The notes under the pieces were generated by a model. It had not been told where the DNA came from and made no database searches. It was given only the letters and a program-made list of their open reading frames with translations. This document shows, piece after piece, positions 59,485-64,000 of a stretch of DNA of 64,000 nucleotides. The position numbers and the translations under genes were made by a program. The stretch's first letter is position 1, and each line of letters opens with the position of its first letter. Source of the stretch: Kitasatospora sp044457565 (lineage in GTDB: Bacteria; Actinomycetota; Actinomycetes; Streptomycetales; Streptomycetaceae); contig NZ_JBITGZ010000006.1 in NCBI RefSeq assembly GCF_044457565.1, forward strand, positions 186,001 through 250,000, in the 5' to 3' direction.

Positions 59485-59500
59485 AGTCAGTCAGCTGACT
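59485..59500. promoter_or_regulatory. TetR operator candidate 2 (AGTCAG-N4-CTGACT)
   Basis: AGTCAG-TCAG-CTGACT, the same half-sites and spacing as operator 1, starting exactly 69 bp away and 82 bases before the SDR ATG. A larger imperfect palindrome (59484-59505, GAGT...ACTC) surrounds it. Confidence 0.72.
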
Positions 59501-59581
59501 AACTCGGATCGGATGGCGCGGCCGGTCTGGCCGGCGCCGCCGGTGTACTCGGCGTGCGCAATGACGACAAGGGGAGTAGTC

Positions 59582-60397
59582 ATGATCGTGGTAACCGGAG
59601 CAACCGGGAACGTGGGCCGGCCGCTGGTGCAGGCCCTGGCCGAGGCCGGCGAGCAGGTGACGGCCGTTTCCCGCCGGGCTGCCGGGCTGCCCGAGGGCGT
59701 GACGCACCGGCAGGTGGATCTGGCCGCTTCAGGGAGCCTCGCGCCGCTGCTCGAAGGCGCCGACGCGCTGTTCCTCCTGGTCCAGGGCGAGGACCCGCAG
59801 GGCGTCGTCGATGCCGCCGCGGCCGCCGGGGTGCGGCGGATCGTCCTGCTCTCCTCCCAGGGGGCCGGGACGCGGCCGGAGGTCTACCGGCACCCGCGGG
59901 CGTTCGAGGACGCGCTGCGGCAGTCCGGGCTGGAGTGGACCGTCCTGCGGCCCGGCGGCTTCCACTCCAACGCCTTCGGGTGGGCGCAGACGGTGCGCTC
60001 GCAGCGGACGGTCGCCGCGCCGTTCGGCGATGTCGCGCTGCCCTCCGTCGACCCGGCCGACATCGCCGAGGTCGCGTCCGTGGTGCTGCGTCAGGGCGGG
60101 CACGCCGGCCGTACGTACGAGCTGACCGGCCCGGCGGCGATCACTCCGCGCGGACGGGCCCGGGCGATCGGCGACGCCCTCGGCGAGCAGGTGCGGTTCG
60201 TCGAGCAGAGTCGCGAGCAGGCCCGGGCCGAGCTGCTCCAGGTCATGCCGGAGCCGGTGGTGGAGGGCACCCTCGCCATCCTGGGCGAGCCCGTGCCGGC
60301 CGAGCAGCAGGTCAGCCCCGACGTCGAGCACCTCCTCGGCCGCCCGGCGCGCACCTTCGCCGACTGGGTGGCGGGCAACCTCGCGGCCTTCCGGTGA
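59582..60397 (+). CDS. NmrA/QOR2-type NAD(P)H-binding SDR
   Basis: A 271-residue atypical SDR: MIVVTGATGNVGRPLVQALAEAGEQVTAVSR (NADPH-binding GATGNVG), ADALFLLVQGEDPQGVVDAAAAAGVRRIVLLSSQGAG, LEWTVLRPGGFHSNAFGW and the downstream ERG/PAITPRGRARAIGDAL segments. It lacks the YxxxK catalytic pair, like NmrA redox sensors and QOR2 quinone reductases. The ATG at 59582 is supported by AGGGGAG. It is controlled, by position, by the divergent TetR through AGTCAG palindromes. A quinone- or electrophile-response role is inferred. Confidence 0.9.
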   Translation: MIVVTGATGNVGRPLVQALAEAGEQVTAVSRRAAGLPEGVTHRQVDLAASGSLAPLLEGADALFLLVQGEDPQGVVDAAAAAGVRRIVLLSSQGAGTRPEVYRHPRAFEDALRQSGLEWTVLRPGGFHSNAFGWAQTVRSQRTVAAPFGDVALPSVDPADIAEVASVVLRQGGHAGRTYELTGPAAITPRGRARAIGDALGEQVRFVEQSREQARAELLQVMPEPVVEGTLAILGEPVPAEQQVSPDVEHLLGRPARTFADWVAGNLAAFR

Positions 60398-60582
60398 CCG
60401 GCCCGGGGTGGTGGTGACGCCAGGCGCCGCCCCGCGCCCCGCGCGCCGCGCGCCGCGCCCCGCGAACCGCGGGCGCGGGGCGGGGGCCCGGCCGGCGGGC
60501 TCGGGTGTGCGGCCGGTGGCCGAAGCGGTGATGCGCGCAAAGGGGGTGATCGCCGGGTCGATCGATGATGGAGTTGGCGTCC

Positions 60583-62559
60583 ATGACCATCTCCTTAGTC
60601 CTCGCCCTGGTGGCGGGCGTGTCGATCAACACCTTCCTGCTCGCCTTCGGAGCGCGCCGGCTGCTCGACGCCCACTTCTCGCTGACCCGCACGGTCATCG
60701 CCGGAGCCTGCGGTCAGGCCGCCGCCAACCCCGTCATCACCGGTCTCGTGGGGAAGACCGACCCCGACGACAAGCCCGGCGTCATCGTTCTCTTCGTGGG
60801 TCTGGGATGGGCCTGCGCCCTGCTGATCGCGATGATCATCCTGGTTCTCTGGGAGGCGTTCGTGCCGGCCGGCACGGCGACCACCCCGCTGACCTGGCTG
60901 CGCGGGCTGCGCGCGCGAGCCAAGCGGACCCGCCGCTACTGGCAGATCACCCGCATCCTGGCCCGGAACGGCTTCGGCCCCTACCTGCGCGGCCGGGCCC
61001 GCCCCGGCCAGGCGTCCGCCCAGGACCAGGCCCACCTCGCCCGGGCGCTGAGTTCCGCACTGGAGCAGGGCGGCGTCACCTTCGTGAAGCTGGGGCAGGT
61101 GCTCTCGACCCGGCGGGACATGCTGCCACCGGCCTTCGTGACCGAGTTGGCCCGCCTCCAGGACCGCGCCGCACCCGTCCCGTGGGAGGAGCTGGAGCCG
61201 GCGCTGCGGGCGGAGCTCGGAGCGCCGGTCGAGGAGGTGTTCGCCGCCTTCGACCGGAGCCCGCTCGCCTCCGCCTCGATCGCCCAGGTGCACGTCGCCC
61301 GGCTGCGCACCGGTGAGGAGGTGGTGGTGAAGGTCCAGCGACCGGGCGTGCGCGCGACCGTCGAGCGGGATCTGGAGATCGTCGGACGACTGGCCCGGAG
61401 CATCCACCGGCGCGGCGGCTGGGGCCGTTCGATCGGGGTGCTCGAACTCGCCGAGGGCTTCGCGACGGCGCTGCGGGAGGAACTCGACTTCCTGGTCGAG
61501 ACGCGCAACATGACGGCGGTCGCGGCGGCGGCCCACGCGCGCGGGGACGGCTCCCGGGTCCGGATACCCGAGCCGTACCCGGACCTCTGCACGGTCCGGG
61601 TGCTGGTGATGGAACGACTGGCCGGCACGCCGCTGGCCAAGGCCGGGCCGCTGATCGGCGAACTCGGCCTCGACCGCCGCGACCTGGCCGGCGACCTGCT
61701 GGCGACGCTGCTGCGGCAGGTCACCCTCGACGGCGTCTTCCACGCGGACCCGCACCCCGGGAACATCCTGCTGCTCACCGACGGCCGACTCGGCCTGCTC
61801 GACTTCGGGTCCGTCGGACGTCTGGACAGCGAGCTCCAGGCCGCGTTGCAGCGGCTGATGATCGCGATGAACCGGGCCGACCCGGTGGCGCTGACCGACG
61901 CGCTGCTGGAGGTCGTGTCCCGCCCGGACGGCCTGGACGAGCAGGGACTGGAACGGGCACTCGGCGCCTTCATGGCCCGCCATCTGGGACCTGGCTCCGC
62001 GCCGGACGTCCAGCTCTTCACCGCCCTGTTCCGTATCGTGGCCCGCTACGACCTGTCCGTACCACCGGAGTTGGCCGCCGTGTTCCGGGCCCTGGCGACC
62101 CTGGAGGGCGGGCTCACCCACCTCGCGCCGGGCTTCGACCTGGTCGCCGAGGCGCGCCGGTTCGGGGAGAAGCACCTCGCGGAGCGGCTGCGGCCCGCCT
62201 CGCTCAAGGAAGCCGCCGGTGACGAGCTGCTCGCCCTCCTGCCGATGCTGCGCCGGCTGCCGCGACGGCTCGACCGGATCGCGGCCGCCGTGGAGGGCGG
62301 ACGGTTCGGCATGAACGTCCGGCTGCTCGCGGACGAACGTGACCGGCGTACCGTGAACGGCCTGCTCCAGCAGGTGCTGCTCACCGTGCTGGCGGCCACG
62401 GCGGGAATCATGGCGGTGCTGCTGCTCGGACTGAAGGACGGGCCGACGCTCGACGGGCGGATGACGGTCCACCAGTTCCTGGGCTACTGCCTGCTGGTGA
62501 TCTGCTCGGTGCTCGCCCTGCGGGTGCTGATCCTGATCTTCCGCCCGGCGCGCCGGTAG
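60583..62559 (+). CDS. UbiB/ABC1-family atypical kinase with extra N-terminal membrane domain
   Basis: A 658-residue protein. Residues 1 to about 105 hold two or three membrane segments (ISLVLALVAGVSINTFLLAFG, GVIVLFVGLGWACALLIAMIILVLWEAF), unusual for the family. The ABC1 kinase core follows: KxGQ motif VTFVKLGQVLSTRRDMLP, Ala-rich loop ASASIAQVHVARL, VKVQRPGV, catalytic loop GVFHADPHPGNILLL and metal site LGLLDFGSVG. The C-terminus has the usual pair of helices (LLTVLAATAGIMAVLLLG, FLGYCLLVICSVLALRVLIL). Family members act in quinone and lipid homeostasis. The ATG at 60583 (GGAG nine bases upstream) is preferred; 60565 is possible. Confidence 0.9.
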   Translation: MTISLVLALVAGVSINTFLLAFGARRLLDAHFSLTRTVIAGACGQAAANPVITGLVGKTDPDDKPGVIVLFVGLGWACALLIAMIILVLWEAFVPAGTATTPLTWLRGLRARAKRTRRYWQITRILARNGFGPYLRGRARPGQASAQDQAHLARALSSALEQGGVTFVKLGQVLSTRRDMLPPAFVTELARLQDRAAPVPWEELEPALRAELGAPVEEVFAAFDRSPLASASIAQVHVARLRTGEEVVVKVQRPGVRATVERDLEIVGRLARSIHRRGGWGRSIGVLELAEGFATALREELDFLVETRNMTAVAAAAHARGDGSRVRIPEPYPDLCTVRVLVMERLAGTPLAKAGPLIGELGLDRRDLAGDLLATLLRQVTLDGVFHADPHPGNILLLTDGRLGLLDFGSVGRLDSELQAALQRLMIAMNRADPVALTDALLEVVSRPDGLDEQGLERALGAFMARHLGPGSAPDVQLFTALFRIVARYDLSVPPELAAVFRALATLEGGLTHLAPGFDLVAEARRFGEKHLAERLRPASLKEAAGDELLALLPMLRRLPRRLDRIAAAVEGGRFGMNVRLLADERDRRTVNGLLQQVLLTVLAATAGIMAVLLLGLKDGPTLDGRMTVHQFLGYCLLVICSVLALRVLILIFRPARR

Positions 62560-62750
62560 GCGGTGGGGGAGGCCGGGGAGGTGGGCAGCCGGGCGGGTCC
62601 CGGGCGTGCCGTGCCTGCCCGGCGGATCGCGGGATCCGTCCGGCACAAGGGCTTGAAGCTCCCGCTGGGGGAGTTCCTACCGTGCTGCCGTGCGCGGACG
62701 GCCTGCGAGCCCGGTCGCGCGTACGTACCGAGATGTGCGAGGAGGCGGTC

Positions 62751-64000
62751 ATGACGGCGTTCGTGTTGGTGTCGGAGTGCTACACCGGTGGCTGGGTCTG
62801 GCGTGAGGTGACTGACCGGCTGCGGGGGGCGGGTGCCGAGGTGTACCCCGCGACGCTCACGGGTCTGGGGGACCGCCGCCATCTCGCGGCGCCCGGCACG
62901 GACCTGGAGACGCACATCGAGGACCTGGTGCAGCTGATCGACCACGTGGACGCGCCGGAGGTGGTGATCGTGGGCCACGGCTACGGCATCCACCCCGTGC
63001 TGGGCGCCGCCGACCGGCGGCCGGAACGGATCGGCCGGATCGTCTACCTGGACGCGGGCATGCCCCAGGACGGTGACGCGGCCATCCAGCTGGTGAGCGA
63101 CCAGAGCGTCCACGAGCGGATCCGGGACCTGGCCGGCCGGGCGTCCGGCCAGGCGTCCGACCAGGGAAGTCGGGCTGATCGGGGCGATCAGGGTGATCAG
63201 GGTGAGGACGGCTGGCGGATTCCCCCGCCGGAGCTCGGCGAGTGGCAGCGCATGGGCAGCACCGCGGGTCTCGGCGAGGAGGCGCTGGCGACGCTGGACC
63301 GCTTCGCCGCTCCGCAGCCGGCGGGCACGCTGACCCAGCCGCTCCGGCTGTCGGGGGCGTTCTCCGCCCTGCCCACGACCGGGGTCCTGTGCACCGCGGG
63401 AGGCATGAACATCGCCGCGATCGAGACGCTGGTGGCCTCGGGCCCACCGCAGTTCCGGGCGCTCGCCGACCCCCGGGTGACCTTCTTCGAGCTCGGGACC
63501 GGGCACTGGCCGATGCTCTCGGCCCCCGCCGAGCTGGCCGGGGTACTCCTCAAGGCCGCCGCGGGCGAGGGGCGCCGGCTGACCGCGCCGGAGGGCGAGC
63601 GGCCGAGCTGGCTCGGGCCCTTCCTCCTGGACGTACCGGAGCGGCCCCGCGAGCGGGTCGGGCGCGCCGACCTCTACCTGCCGGACGCCGACGAGCCCCG
63701 CCCCGCCGTGGTGTTCGTCCACGGCGGCCCGATCCCCGTCGACATGCAGCCCACACCGCGGGACACCCCGCTCTTCGTCGGCTACAGCCGGTACGCGGCC
63801 GATCTGGGAGTCGTCGGCGTGACGGTGGATCACGGCCTGCACGCGCTCACCGACTACGCGCGCGCGGCCGAGGACATCGCCGAGGCGGTCGAGCTCGTCC
63901 GGGCCGATCCGCGCGTGGACGGGCAGCGCGTGGCGCTGTGGTTCTTCTCCGGCGGCGGGCTGCTGACCGCCGACTGGTTCGCCGCGCCGCCGCCGTGGCT
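62751..64000 (+). CDS. Tandem alpha/beta-hydrolase fusion (3' end outside window)
   Basis: The frame is open to the window end; 416 residues are visible. The first module (about 1-270) is an EstC-like alpha/beta hydrolase: FVLVSECYTGGWVWREV, GLGDRRHL, the strand-turn VVIVGHGYGIHP (where GHSxG is usual, so the nucleophile Ser is Gly77), and a retained C-terminal His in ELGTGHWPML. It contains an inserted Asp/Gly/Gln-rich loop (about 130-160). The second module (from about 290) starts like a dienelactone-hydrolase or prolyl-oligopeptidase relative (LYLPDADEPRPAVVFVHGGPIP) and has its nucleophile elbow as WFFSGGG (Ser400). The ATG at 62751 follows GGAGG with six bases of spacing. Confidence 0.82.
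   Translation, partial: MTAFVLVSECYTGGWVWREVTDRLRGAGAEVYPATLTGLGDRRHLAAPGTDLETHIEDLVQLIDHVDAPEVVIVGHGYGIHPVLGAADRRPERIGRIVYLDAGMPQDGDAAIQLVSDQSVHERIRDLAGRASGQASDQGSRADRGDQGDQGEDGWRIPPPELGEWQRMGSTAGLGEEALATLDRFAAPQPAGTLTQPLRLSGAFSALPTTGVLCTAGGMNIAAIETLVASGPPQFRALADPRVTFFELGTGHWPMLSAPAELAGVLLKAAAGEGRRLTAPEGERPSWLGPFLLDVPERPRERVGRADLYLPDADEPRPAVVFVHGGPIPVDMQPTPRDTPLFVGYSRYAADLGVVGVTVDHGLHALTDYARAAEDIAEAVELVRADPRVDGQRVALWFFSGGGLLTADWFAAPPPW

Overview
The window is high-G+C DNA with dense, short-spaced genes, many GTG starts, strong third-position GC and an actinobacterial gene stock: paralogous SigB/SigF/SigG-type sigma factors, a TadA gene next to its acidic associated protein, a WYL regulator, an MMPL transporter, DUF853 and KTSC proteins, and many small membrane proteins. 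It is most likely a chromosomal segment of a Streptomycetaceae member (Streptomyces or Kitasatospora; the sequence alone does not separate them). There is no integrase, transposase, CRISPR array or phage gene. Codon usage looks uniform, so this reads as ordinary chromosome rather than an island.

Layout. 1-11 kb: a partial secreted-looking protein, a PNPOx-family flavoprotein, a DMT exporter, a DUF1906 secreted glycosidase-like protein, a membrane protein with a duplicated module, an acyl-CoA ligase and a 1,328-residue PAS/pseudo-kinase/receiver hybrid. 11-12 kb: tRNA-Ser(GCU) and two identical tRNA-Arg(ACG) genes, each followed by a hairpin. 12-17.6 kb: a single-domain globin plus flavohaemoprotein operon, an exported protein, an SPFH protein and an aldo/keto reductase.

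17.6-27.8 kb (all minus strand) is the most interesting part. It is an exopolysaccharide locus with a CE18/Agd3-like secreted deacetylase, a PelF glycosyltransferase, a 12-TM membrane protein, a LegB-like 4,6-dehydratase, a nucleotidyltransferase, a second SDR, a spherulin-4 (Sph3/GH135-like) protein and a GH114 (Ega3-like) lipoprotein. This is nearly the parts list of the fungal galactosaminogalactan (GAG) cluster of Aspergillus fumigatus, crossed with bacterial Pel. The sugar-nucleotide genes differ from the fungal set and suggest a 6-deoxy-hexosamine-type or otherwise modified polymer. A MptpB-type phosphatase diverges from it.

28-41 kb is housekeeping and conserved streptomycete material: two tandem SigF-type sigma factors, a Dabb protein, a hairpin-rich 0.5-kb spacer, tRNA-Ser(CGA), tadA and partner, upp, a LytR_C protein, a DUF853 ATPase, a rhomboid protease and a PEBP protein. 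41-64 kb holds several regulator-transporter or regulator-enzyme units in which I can point to candidate operators: WYL regulator/DHA2 exporter; TetR/MFS/pirin/FMN reductase; TetR/NmrA-type SDR. It also holds an MMPL exporter, an amino-acid permease, dihydrolipoyl dehydrogenase, a two-module VOC protein, a GT-C-like membrane protein, a UbiB-family kinase and, running off the end, a tandem alpha/beta-hydrolase whose first module lacks its nucleophile.
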